The notes under the pieces are model-generated. The model worked only from the letters and a program-made list of their open reading frames with translations. It had not been told where the DNA came from and did not search any database. A program made the position numbers and the translations under genes. Shown here in pieces: positions 42,783 through 50,880 of a stretch of 64,000 bases of DNA. Each line of letters begins with the position of its first letter. The first letter of the stretch is position 1. Source of the stretch: Geomonas edaphica (GTDB lineage: Bacteria > Desulfobacterota > Desulfuromonadia > Geobacterales > Geobacteraceae); NCBI RefSeq assembly GCF_004917075.1, contig NZ_SSYB01000002.1:519766-583765 (forward strand), given 5' to 3'.

Positions 42783-43775
42783 TCAAACCTCCTTGCTGGC
42801 AGCCGCGCCTTTTACCGGCGCGCCCCCCAATGGCCCGTGACTTACCCCGACAGCGGTCTTCTCGTAGGCGGCTTTTTCCGCGGCCAGCGCCGCGACGGCC
42901 TCCTGATCGCTGCACTCCACAAAGGTGACGCTGTCTCCAGCCTTCGCCTGTGCCAGCCTGGAAAGGTCGGGCCCGATCACGAAGCCGATCTTGGCGTAGC
43001 CGCCGGTGGTCTGGCAGTCCGCCATCATGACTATGGGATGCCCGTCTCCCGGCACCTGTATCGCCCCGGCGCTCAGCGCGTCAGAGATGATGTCGGCCCC
43101 GGAGGCATGCTCGACGGTCGGGCCTTCGAGCAGGACGCCCATCCGGTCGTTCCTGGACGAGACGGTGAAGCTCTTGCTGAAAAGCGACTGCAACCCCTCG
43201 GCGGTGAAGAGGCCGTCCTGCGGCCCCGGGATCACCCGCAGGCGCACCTCGTTGCCGTATTTGGGGAGGTGATGGTACGACAGTGCGCGCGGTGCGCAGG
43301 GCATCTCGCCTGCCTTGCCGATTTCGATGACGTCATCGGCCTTGAGCGCCCGTCCGTCAAACCCGCCTATCCCGGCACGGGTATAGGTCGATCTGCTGCC
43401 CATGACTTCGGGGACCTCGATGCCGCCGTAGAAGGCGATATAACTCCGGCAGCCGTTCACCGCGTAGCCGAAGGAGAGTTCGCTGTTTGCGGGAACGTAA
43501 AAGGCGGACCAGTTTTGGATCTTTTTGCCGTTCAGCGTTCCCTGCATATCGGCCCCGCAAACGGCCAGGTAGGTCTCGCTGGGGAACCGGAAGGTACCCC
43601 CCAGCATGGTCATTTCCAGAACGGCCGCTCCGGGTTCATTCCCCGCCAGGATGTTGGCCATGGTGGCGGCGTAGCGGTCCATGACCCCGGAAACCGGCAT
43701 CCCGAAAGCGCGATACCCGGTACGTCCCCGGTCTTGGACGGTCGTCAGCATCCCCGGCTTGATCACAGTGCACAT
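42783..43775 (-). CDS. pxpC: 5-oxoprolinase subunit C (KipA-like, allophanate-hydrolase-2 domain)
   Basis: A 330-residue protein with the family pattern GMLTTVQDRGRTGYRAFGMPVSG split over the first 30 residues (TVQDRGRTGYRAFGMPVSG), then GAAVLEMTMLGG, a mid-protein RVIPGPQDGLF and PGDGHPIVMMADCQTTGGYAKIG (as PGDGHPIVMMADCQTTGGYA). It pairs with PxpB to form the ATP-using part of 5-oxoprolinase. The start overlaps the end of pxpB by 13 bp. It is often misnamed biotin-dependent carboxyltransferase because of its likeness to urea amidolyase. Confidence 0.93.
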   Translation of the reverse strand: MCTVIKPGMLTTVQDRGRTGYRAFGMPVSGVMDRYAATMANILAGNEPGAAVLEMTMLGGTFRFPSETYLAVCGADMQGTLNGKKIQNWSAFYVPANSELSFGYAVNGCRSYIAFYGGIEVPEVMGSRSTYTRAGIGGFDGRALKADDVIEIGKAGEMPCAPRALSYHHLPKYGNEVRLRVIPGPQDGLFTAEGLQSLFSKSFTVSSRNDRMGVLLEGPTVEHASGADIISDALSAGAIQVPGDGHPIVMMADCQTTGGYAKIGFVIGPDLSRLAQAKAGDSVTFVECSDQEAVAALAAEKAAYEKTAVGVSHGPLGGAPVKGAAASKEV

Positions 43776-44521
43776 GCGGCGTCCTCCCCCTGTTTGACCG
43801 TGCCGGTCACCGGCTTATAGCTTCCCGACTCCACCTGACGCAGGATCTCCTGGAAGGTCCCGGCATCGATCGCGGTAAAGCGGAGATAGTTTCCTGCCGC
43901 GAAGAGAAAGGGATCGGCCGAGCCGGGATTGAAGAGTTGCAGCGGCGTGCGGCCGATCAACTGCCATCCCCCGGGGCTCTGGATCGGATAGATGCCGGTC
44001 TGGCTCCCTGCGATGCCGATGGAACCGGCGGGGATCACCACCCTCGGTTGAGCCAGTCGCGGTGCGGCGATGCGGTCCGACATCCCCCCGAGGTAGGGAA
44101 AGCCCGGGGTGAAGCCGAGCATGTAGACCTGGTAGGCCCGCGAGGTATGGATCTCCACCACCTCCTCAACACTCAGCTTGTTGTGGCTCGCGACGAACTC
44201 GAGGTCCGGCCCGAACTCGCCGCCGTAGCAGACCGGGATGCTGACCACCGTCGCGGTGTCGGCCTTCTCGCTGCTTTCCGCGTCGCTATCCAGAAAGAGC
44301 CTGATCTTATCGGTGAGCGCGTCCCGGCTGATGCGCAGCGGGTCGAAGTAGACCATCAGCGAGCGGTAGGTCGGCACCAGCTCGAGTATCTCGTGCGGCA
44401 TCTTGCCAGAGATCAGTTGCGCCAGGCGATGCACGCGGGCGTTTACTCCGGGCTCGATGACGTCGCCGAAGTCCACCACCACCCCTTGCTCGCCCGCTTT
44501 GACGATGTTGATGTTGCTCAT
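43763..44521 (-). CDS. pxpB: 5-oxoprolinase subunit B (KipI-like)
   Basis: A 252-residue protein of the KipI/allophanate-hydrolase-1 family: EQGVVVDFGDVIEPGVNARV, TYRSLMVYFDP, IPVCYGGEFGPDLEFVA, and the strongly conserved LGFTPGFPYLGGMSDRIAAP with PAGSIGIAGSQTGIYPIQSP. It acts with PxpC and PxpA on 5-oxoproline. Its ATG overlaps the glutamate dehydrogenase stop (ATGA at 44518-44521). The open frame extends far upstream antisense to that gene, but only this start is credible. Confidence 0.93.
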   Translation of the reverse strand: MSNINIVKAGEQGVVVDFGDVIEPGVNARVHRLAQLISGKMPHEILELVPTYRSLMVYFDPLRISRDALTDKIRLFLDSDAESSEKADTATVVSIPVCYGGEFGPDLEFVASHNKLSVEEVVEIHTSRAYQVYMLGFTPGFPYLGGMSDRIAAPRLAQPRVVIPAGSIGIAGSQTGIYPIQSPGGWQLIGRTPLQLFNPGSADPFLFAAGNYLRFTAIDAGTFQEILRQVESGSYKPVTGTVKQGEDAACAL

Positions 44522-47472
44522 GCTTCCACCCCCGGAAAGTTGCGGTCCAGGAACACCTTCACGAACTCCTCGAAATCCGACTCCTGGTCGCCCCGGTACA
44601 CCATGGCGGAACCTATTTCGGCGGCGAGTATCGCGAAGAGGTACTTCTGCGGCAGCTGACCGATCCGCTGGTTGTAGCAGCTGTTTTCGCTCAGGAAGCG
44701 GGGGAGGTGGCTCAGGATGGCGCGCCGGAACAAGGGCTGCAGGCAGATCTCCGGCCGCTTCTGGAAAAACTTGAAGAGTCGCGCGTAGTGCGTGTTGATC
44801 TCGCCACTGATGGAGTTGGAAATGTCGGTGCAGAGTAGGTTCGGCTGCTCGCGACGGCGCTTGAGGATCAGTCGTGCCTCGTCGGCGGCACGCTTTTCCA
44901 GGATCTGGAGCACGTCCGCGACATAGGCCTCCTTGTTGGCAAGGAACTCCTCCTCGGTGAGCAGCAGGTTGGCGATGATCTCGTAGGAGGACGAGATGAC
45001 CCCGCACTTGTTCGCGGAGGCGTCCCGCATGATGATGACCCCTTTCTTCTGCAGCTGCTGGCGCGCCTCCGGGGTGATGAACGAGTTGGCTCCCTCGATG
45101 ATGACCTTCGCGGAAGGGGTTCCATCCGGGAGGAAAAACCGCTCCCAGTTGTGCATGTCGATGGTTTCGGGTCTCCCTCCGCCGGGGATGAAAAGGTCCG
45201 CCTCGACCGAGAAGGGGAGTTCCGCGAATTCCCTTGAGAATTCATCGACCGAGATCCACTCTTCCTCCACTCCGGCCGCCGTCCGGGTCACCTTGCGGTA
45301 GAGTTCGCGCAGTCCTTCCGAGCGGCTGCCGCTACGGAAGAGCATGAAGCCGCCGGGGTTCAGCCTGCACGGGTCGAAGGCGTCGAGATCGCGGGAAAGG
45401 AGGATGCGCCCGAGCTCGTCGCGGTCCGCGCCCGCCGTGTCGCACAACGCCGCGGTACCGTCCAGGATCAGCCGAATCTGCACCTGCGGGGAGCGCTCCA
45501 GCAGTAAGCGCATGGCGTTTCCCGCCACGTCGCCGTTCGGCCCCCCGGTCATCTTGACGGAGTAGGGGGCGCAGCGCATGTCGATGCCGAGCTCCGCCAT
45601 GGTTATCTCGGCGAAGGTGACCACGCCAAGCGAGGTGACGCCGTATTCCTTGTGGTTGATGCCGACCTCTTTGCTGGACATGATGCCGTTGCCAAGGACA
45701 TAGCCCCTTTTAGTTGAGATACGGGCGACGGCTTCGATGACGCTGTCGTGCATGTTTTCGTCGGGGCCAAGCTCGATCGGTTCTTCCTCGCGATAGTAGT
45801 CGACGACGGCGGGGTTTTTCGCGATCCCGTTTTCGGTGACGTAGATGTCGAGGAAGGCGTTGATGACACCGTACTGCAACTTGTACAGGCGCCACGTTTC
45901 CTGGTCGCGATCCCTCGCTTTGAGGTCCGCGGTGTTCAGGATGAGCACCATCTTCGAGCCGCCTTCGTAGATGTCCTTGTTCTTTAGATGCTGGGTGAAC
46001 GCCAGCACGAAGTTTTCCCGGAACAGGTTGTTCGAGTTGGTGACGAAGTCATCCTTCGTGCGGGCGATGACGGTGCGCCAGCCGCCGCGGGCGATGTCGG
46101 AAAAGCCGATGTGGTAACCGAAGCCGAAACGGCTGAAGAAGAAGGTGATGCGAAACGGCGTGCCTTCCGGGAGATCGGCGGTGAAGTCGGGACCGAGCTC
46201 GGCGAGGTAGGCGGGGTCGATCCTGAAGGAGAGTGCCTGTTTCACGACAACGAAGAAATTAGTTTTCAGCGTGTTCCGGATGAAGGAGAGGCAGCAGCGG
46301 AAAATGGCCCTCCGGATGTCATCCAGGTAGCGGTGGCCGGTGCTGTAATCTGTCACGGTCTGCTGTGTCGCGGCCAACAACGCCTCGTAATCGGCGCTCC
46401 CCACGGCTCGCGGGTCGAAGCGGCTGCGGAACAGTTTGACCAGCTGGAGCGCTATCTCCGGGTGCGAGGTGAACGCATCCTGAACGTCTTCGAGGCCGAA
46501 ACGGTCCGGCTGGTTGTGGGCCAGGTTCGAATGGCAGAACGCGGTGAAGGCGTTGATGAGCGCGGCGTCTTCACCGGAAATGACATCCCTCGTTACGAAC
46601 TCGCGGTAGGTCGGGGAGGAGACGTTGAGAATCTGGGTCGTGTACAGTTCGCCCTGCAGCCTGACGAAGCTATCGGAGTTCTTTTCGAGCTGGCTCCCAC
46701 CGCGCGGGCGCACGTAGAAGGTCCCGAGGAAATAGGGGTGAGTGCCGTTGGAGATGGTCAGGCAGTAGGCGCGGTTCACGGCGATCCCCAGCCGGTTGAA
46801 GACCTCCATTACCTGCAGCAGGAAGTCCTTTTGCGGCGGGTTGGCAACGGCGAAGAGCACCCGGGACTCGCCTCCCGTCTCCATCGGCTCCACGTCCAGG
46901 TGCAGCCCGCCCCCCTGGTTCCCCATCTGGTACAGGTTGAGGATCTGCGCCACCCTCGCTGGTGGGGAGATGCGCACATAGCTTTCGTTATTGAGCCAGA
47001 TGATCCGAAGTAACCTGTCGAAGTCCTCCGTCGGGCTTGCCGGGTATTCACGGATGAAATCACTGTAGATCCGTTCGCGGATATCGGCCGGTACCTCGTT
47101 CCCCTTGCCGTTTAGCACCTCGTGGTTGGACTTGCGGTCGAACTCGAGGCGCTGGATTTCCAGCGTCTGCTGCATGCCCGGCATAGGGCTCTCGGAGTGT
47201 GCGATCATCGCATAGGAAATCTCCCGCTCACGCACCCGCCCGATCGAGTCATACAGGGAGCCCGGGACGTTCGCCATGGCCTGGATGAAGCTCTTCTCCC
47301 GGTCCGCGAGGATCAGGCGGCGGTTATGCCGCAGGGTGCCCATTTCGCGTCTGAGGATGTCGATCGCCTCCGGTTCATCCTTCATGGAGACGAAAAAGTA
47401 GGGGTGCATTTCTTTTTCCAGCCAGCTCTGGTTCCCGCCGTTTACCGATTCTTCAACGCCTTGGTTGGACAC
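44518..47472 (-). CDS. NAD-dependent glutamate dehydrogenase, large (~115 kDa) class
   Basis: A 984-residue enzyme. The catalytic region is recognised by DIARGGWRTVIARTKDDF, NSNNLFRENF, EGGSKMVLIL and KMTGGPNGDVAGNAMRLL, and the end of the Rossmann domain by VIIEGANSFITPEARQQLQ. The N-terminal ~450 residues are regulatory. Large NAD-GDHs run catabolically, turning glutamate into 2-oxoglutarate and ammonia. Coupling to pxpB by a 4-bp overlap makes the logic direct: oxoproline gives glutamate, which gives 2-oxoglutarate for the TCA cycle. The start is GTG with AAAGGAG upstream. Confidence 0.92.
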   Translation of the reverse strand: MSNQGVEESVNGGNQSWLEKEMHPYFFVSMKDEPEAIDILRREMGTLRHNRRLILADREKSFIQAMANVPGSLYDSIGRVREREISYAMIAHSESPMPGMQQTLEIQRLEFDRKSNHEVLNGKGNEVPADIRERIYSDFIREYPASPTEDFDRLLRIIWLNNESYVRISPPARVAQILNLYQMGNQGGGLHLDVEPMETGGESRVLFAVANPPQKDFLLQVMEVFNRLGIAVNRAYCLTISNGTHPYFLGTFYVRPRGGSQLEKNSDSFVRLQGELYTTQILNVSSPTYREFVTRDVISGEDAALINAFTAFCHSNLAHNQPDRFGLEDVQDAFTSHPEIALQLVKLFRSRFDPRAVGSADYEALLAATQQTVTDYSTGHRYLDDIRRAIFRCCLSFIRNTLKTNFFVVVKQALSFRIDPAYLAELGPDFTADLPEGTPFRITFFFSRFGFGYHIGFSDIARGGWRTVIARTKDDFVTNSNNLFRENFVLAFTQHLKNKDIYEGGSKMVLILNTADLKARDRDQETWRLYKLQYGVINAFLDIYVTENGIAKNPAVVDYYREEEPIELGPDENMHDSVIEAVARISTKRGYVLGNGIMSSKEVGINHKEYGVTSLGVVTFAEITMAELGIDMRCAPYSVKMTGGPNGDVAGNAMRLLLERSPQVQIRLILDGTAALCDTAGADRDELGRILLSRDLDAFDPCRLNPGGFMLFRSGSRSEGLRELYRKVTRTAAGVEEEWISVDEFSREFAELPFSVEADLFIPGGGRPETIDMHNWERFFLPDGTPSAKVIIEGANSFITPEARQQLQKKGVIIMRDASANKCGVISSSYEIIANLLLTEEEFLANKEAYVADVLQILEKRAADEARLILKRRREQPNLLCTDISNSISGEINTHYARLFKFFQKRPEICLQPLFRRAILSHLPRFLSENSCYNQRIGQLPQKYLFAILAAEIGSAMVYRGDQESDFEEFVKVFLDRNFPGVEA

Positions 47473-47492
47473 GACTTTCTCCTTTGTCGGCT

Positions 47493-48461
47493 CTAGAACG
47501 CGTTCATCAGGAAATACATCAGGGCGATGTTGACGACCAAGAGTGGCAGGGCCGTCATGATCTGCACCTTGATGACGCCGTTTTTGTCCGGAAGTTCAAG
47601 AAGGGCCGCAGGGACGATGTTGAAGTTTGCCGCCATCGGCGTCATGAGCGTGCCGCAGTAACCCGAGAACATGCCGATCGCGGCGACGATGGCGGGGTTG
47701 CCGTGGAACACCCCCATGAGGATGGGAACTCCGACCCCTCCCGCCATTACCGGAAAGGCGGCAAAGGCATTACCCATGATCATGGTGAAGATGGTCATCC
47801 CGAGACAGAAGACCGCTACCGCAACCAGCTTGAAGTCCATCGGGATATAGGTTGTCGTCACGTTTGCGACCGCCTTGCCAACGCCTGCATCCATGAACAA
47901 AAGCCCAAGGACGGCCAGCATGTGGGGGAGCACGACGGCCCATCCCATCGAGTCGATCAGGCGGCGCGCTTCGCGCATGGCCTGCACCGGGGTGGAGCCG
48001 GTGAAGCGGCAGGCGACGATCAGGGCGATAATGCAGCCGATGCCGAGGCTGACCAGGGTGAAGTTCTTTTGATCGAGCAAGAACATGCCGCCGATCTTCG
48101 TTTTCTGGAATACCACCGAGCCGATCATGGTGGTGAAGGGAATGATCAAAGCCGGATAGAGCAGGCGGTTACCGAGTTTCACGGCGCTGTCGTGGCGCTC
48201 TTTGGCGGTGAACTGGTGGTACTTGCCGAGCGAGACGCCGCCGAGGCCCGCGATGAGCGCCATGGCGACGACGATGATGCCTGCGAAAAGGGGAGGGATG
48301 AGGTCACCGATCAGAAACACCACCGCGTATAGGGCCCAGAACGAGCCGGTAGCGATCCTTCTTGGGTTCCCTTTGTCGCGAAAGGACATCAGGGAGATGA
48401 TGGTCAGGGTCAGTCCGAGCAGTATGAAAAAGTAGTTCAGGGGCAAGATCGTCGAGCTCAT
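47493..48461 (-). CDS. DUF979 family membrane protein, putative 5-oxoproline permease component
   Basis: A 322-residue protein with about nine helices. Blocks such as MFSGYCGTLMTPMAANFNIV and VVLPHMLAVLGLLFMDAGVG fit DUF979. The family nearly always pairs with DUF969, and the pair is repeatedly found beside pxpABC, so transport of 5-oxoproline has been proposed. The ATG overlaps the DUF969 stop (ATGA), and glutamate dehydrogenase follows after 20 bp. Transport function is inferred from context only. Confidence 0.85.
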   Translation of the reverse strand: MSSTILPLNYFFILLGLTLTIISLMSFRDKGNPRRIATGSFWALYAVVFLIGDLIPPLFAGIIVVAMALIAGLGGVSLGKYHQFTAKERHDSAVKLGNRLLYPALIIPFTTMIGSVVFQKTKIGGMFLLDQKNFTLVSLGIGCIIALIVACRFTGSTPVQAMREARRLIDSMGWAVVLPHMLAVLGLLFMDAGVGKAVANVTTTYIPMDFKLVAVAVFCLGMTIFTMIMGNAFAAFPVMAGGVGVPILMGVFHGNPAIVAAIGMFSGYCGTLMTPMAANFNIVPAALLELPDKNGVIKVQIMTALPLLVVNIALMYFLMNAF

Positions 48462-49198
48462 GCTTTTTCTCCTGTGAATGCTTCAGTAACTACGGCTTCA
48501 GTCGTTTTCTGCAGTCCCAGTTCACGTTCGATTTCGACATCCAGCCTGCGCAAGCGGAAAGCGTGGATGGTGAACGCGGAGATGGCCGTCGGGATGCCCC
48601 ATAGCGCCATATGCAGCGGATTGACCTCTATGCTGTACCCCCGAAGGATCGTCTGCATGAGCACGATAGCGCCGAACGCCACGAAGATGTCTTCACCGAA
48701 GAAGAGCCCCACGTTATCCGTGGCGGCTGCCATTGCCCGTATCTTGTGCAGCAGTTTCTCCGGTATGGAGCCGTAACGGTTTTCGGTCGCACCTTCCGCC
48801 ATCGGCGCTATCAGCGGGCGCACCATTTGGGGATGGCCGCCGAGACTCACCAAGCCAAGCCCCGCGGTGATTTCCCGCACAAACAGGTAGACCATCAGCA
48901 AGCGCCCCGCAGTAGCCGACTTGATCTTGGCGATGATCAACTGGGCCTGCTCTTTCAGCCCGTAGCGCTCCAAAAGACCGATGACCCCGAGCGGCAGCAA
49001 TAGAATCAGGGGCAGATTTCTGGTCTTGATGAATCCTGTACCCAACGAGATGAGGATCTTGTCGATGGGCATGGCTGCGGTGAGACCGGTAACCACCGCC
49101 GCGATGATGACAACCATTACGGGGTTTTGCCGTAGGATAAAACCGGCAATGATTACGGCAACTCCGATGAGCGGCCAGAGATTTACAGCTCCTTGCAT
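48458..49198 (-). CDS. DUF969 family membrane protein, partner of DUF979
   Basis: A 246-residue protein with about six helices and the conserved block REITAGLGLVSLGGHPQMVR, then AATDNVGLFFGEDIFVAFGA. It is the first gene of the nine-gene operon. With DUF979 it likely forms a carrier for 5-oxoproline or a related amino acid. The ribosome-binding site AAAGGAG precedes the ATG. Upstream lies a candidate promoter about 280 bp away, which implies a long leader. Confidence 0.85.
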   Translation of the reverse strand: MQGAVNLWPLIGVAVIIAGFILRQNPVMVVIIAAVVTGLTAAMPIDKILISLGTGFIKTRNLPLILLLPLGVIGLLERYGLKEQAQLIIAKIKSATAGRLLMVYLFVREITAGLGLVSLGGHPQMVRPLIAPMAEGATENRYGSIPEKLLHKIRAMAAATDNVGLFFGEDIFVAFGAIVLMQTILRGYSIEVNPLHMALWGIPTAISAFTIHAFRLRRLDVEIERELGLQKTTEAVVTEAFTGEKA

Positions 49199-49478
49199 GG
49201 CATTCTCCTTTTCCAGGTGGTGAACCTACGATTATGAACTTAGTGCCGACCGGTCTGCCCCGGATCCTCTCAGGTGGAGCAGTGGATATTAAGTTTTATG
49301 TCACGTGGTGCCATCAGTTGAACTGCGATTCTCTCTGGAGTCTTCACCAGAGCAGTAAATGGGAGGAGGGGGCTGCTCTTGTCGCGAAGTTTGCATGTAG
49401 TCCAATCAGGCTCTGTATCAGCAGGTGGGACAGCGGCCGCACAGCGGTCCCAACCTGCCGTTACAAACGCTGTTCGGT
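49199..49478 (-). other. Long untranslated leader of the oxoproline operon
   Basis: If the promoter at 49479-49507 is right, about 270 nt of untranslated RNA precede DUF969. Near its 5' end (plus strand 49425-49455) a strong imperfect hairpin can form from TGGGAC and GTCCCA with GC-rich inner pairing. I recognise no known riboswitch. The rest of the 638-bp gap up to the tRNA terminator has no convincing gene on either strand; open frames there lack ribosome-binding sites. A run of nine or more G lies at 49751. Confidence 0.4.
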
Positions 49479-49509
49479 ATACAAACATTTCGTTGATAAA
49501 ATGTCAACG
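49479..49509 (-). promoter_or_regulatory. Candidate promoter/operator of the oxoproline operon
   Basis: Minus strand TTGACA (49507-49502), 17 nt, TTGTAT (49484-49479). The -35 is embedded in the perfect inverted repeat CGTTGA-N7-TCAACG (49491-49509), a likely regulator site. Confidence 0.5.
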
Positions 49510-49781
49510 TTTTGTTGGCGAGTCATAGATGATTTTTTGCAGTCATAGGCGGATAGGCGTGAACTTCAGCCTGAGCGCTTGCCATGGCTATGTCGGCGGC
49601 AACGGTGCGCAATGAGTACCTCTCTGCTCTGAGTGCGGTTGAGCGTCTGGAACAGGGTTTCCTGAGAGTTGAGCTGGAAGGTGTGAGAGGGGAAAAGAGG
49701 TGGCGGATGTAATGTCGTGAGGGGAAGATGAAGTGACAGATGAGACAGGTGGGGGGGGGCGTGCTGCTGCGGCGGAAAAAC

Positions 49782-49811
49782 AAAAAGGCCCTGATCGCTC
49801 AGGGCCTTTTT
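49782..49811. terminator. Terminator downstream of tRNA-Arg
   Basis: Perfect 13-bp stem AAAAAGGCCCTGA (49782-49794) and TCAGGGCCTTTTT (49799-49811) with loop TCGC, T-tract on both strands. It stops tRNA transcription on the minus strand. Confidence 0.92.
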
Positions 49812-49836
49812 GTTCTCTGAAACTGCTTGTAATAGT

Positions 49837-49913
49837 TGGTGGGCGAGATGGGATTCGAACCCATGACCCCTGGCTTCGGAGGCCAGTACTCTATCCAACT
49901 GAGCTACCCGCCC
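49837..49913 (-). tRNA. tRNA-Arg, anticodon CCG
   Basis: On the minus strand the sequence folds as a full cloverleaf. Acceptor GGGCGGG pairs with CTCGCCC (one G-U pair). The D arm reads AGCTCAGTTGGATAGAGT. The anticodon stem-loop is CTGGC-CTCCGAA-GCCAG, giving anticodon CCG (reads CGG, Arg). The T arm is ATGGG-TTCGAAT-CCCAT. The 3' CCA is encoded (49837-49839). A possible promoter (TTGACT, 15 nt, TAGATT) lies at 49944-49918 upstream. No integrase or duplicated tRNA end is nearby. Confidence 0.97.
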
Positions 49914-50030
49914 TGAAAATCTATCAGCTAGACAAAGAAGTCAATTGACGTGACATAACGGTCCATTCACAAGACCAAAGACCTATTCAATACACTATTT
50001 CTGGGACCAACTCAAGGTGAAAGTTTAAAA

Positions 50031-50723
50031 TCATTTGGTCATCGTTCCATACACCGGGACGGTGATCTCTTTTTTCTGCGTGCTGTTGGTCACTATGTGC
50101 AGGTAGCCGCTCAGCACTTTCGCTTCCGGTTTCGCCTGTGCCGAAACTTCTATCGTCCCGGTCTCGCCAGGATCCAGTTCTCTCTTCCTGATCACCGGCT
50201 TAATCTGCAGCGATGACGATGTGACGTTCACGGCGAGAAGCTTTACCGTGCCTGCCCCGTTGTTAGTGACCTTCAGTACGCCTTTGGTCGCGAAGCTGCT
50301 GCTCACCGGTCCGAGGCTCAACTGGCGCGGGATCACCTGCAGTTCTTCTGTTACCGTCCCTTCCATGCTGAAGGTGTAGCTCGGACTCTTCCCGGCGTTG
50401 CTGGTGAGGGTAACCGTCTTGACCACTTTTCCCGAAAACGAGGTTGAATCGAAGGTTACTTCGATGGTGGCACTCTTGCCGGGGGGGACGACGGTGGTGG
50501 ACGGCTTCACGGCGGTGCAGCCGCAGGACGCCTCCAGCTTCTTTATCTGCAGCGGTGCATCGCCGCCGTTTCTGACTTTAAAGGTATGCTGTACCTTTCT
50601 TCCCTGGGCAACGCTGCCGAAATTGAAGCTGCCTTGGTCGACGATCACTTCCGGTGCAGCCCAGGCCATCGTGACGGTGAGGGAATTAATAAGAAGGGCG
50701 TAAAGGATGCGGCGCAATTTCAT
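50031..50723 (-). CDS. Exported DUF1573 (ASH-like beta-sandwich) protein
   Basis: A 230-residue exported protein. A signal peptide (residues 1-22, ending AWA) precedes a DUF1573 domain with FNFGSVAQGRKVQHTFKVRN, the Cys pair LEASCGCTAV and VPPGKSATIEVTFDS. A second beta-sandwich (about residues 120-228) repeats the pattern. Family members are periplasmic and of unknown function; the CGC motif may bind metal or form a disulfide. I start at the ATG at 50723, which has AAGAGG upstream, rather than the ATG 18 nt earlier, which has none. It is divergent from the zinc-finger gene. Confidence 0.85.
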   Translation of the reverse strand: MKLRRILYALLINSLTVTMAWAAPEVIVDQGSFNFGSVAQGRKVQHTFKVRNGGDAPLQIKKLEASCGCTAVKPSTTVVPPGKSATIEVTFDSTSFSGKVVKTVTLTSNAGKSPSYTFSMEGTVTEELQVIPRQLSLGPVSSSFATKGVLKVTNNGAGTVKLLAVNVTSSSLQIKPVIRKRELDPGETGTIEVSAQAKPEAKVLSGYLHIVTNSTQKKEITVPVYGTMTK

Positions 50724-50800
50724 GTGGTACCTCTTCTTCATATGAGGGATTTAGCACATCGGAGATATATACCACAAAGGCGCTGGAGCGACCAGAATGA

Positions 50801-50829
50801 TTGACACTATAATTTGCTTCTGTTATAGA
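50801..50829 (+). promoter_or_regulatory. Promoter of the zinc-finger repeat protein gene
   Basis: TTGACA (50801-50806), 17-nt spacer, TATAGA (50824-50829). This is the best sigma-70 match in the window. The leader is about 45 nt and ends in CGGAGGGTCG before the ATG. Confidence 0.75.
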
Positions 50830-50880
50830 AAAACGTTGGAAAAATTAATGTGACGCTGTGCTAACAAGTTCGGAGGGTCG

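Noticed and set aside
49234-49548. Open frame of 104 codons in the gap upstream of the oxoproline operon
   Set aside because: No ribosome-binding site, atypical composition, and it crosses the candidate promoter and leader.
49566-49898. Minus-strand open frame through the tRNA-Arg gene
   Set aside because: It runs through the tRNA and its terminator; the product is low-complexity His/Pro/Ser.
49837-49913. tRNA-Arg as an integration site of a genomic island
   Set aside because: No integrase, no second copy of the tRNA end, and neighbouring genes look like core genome.
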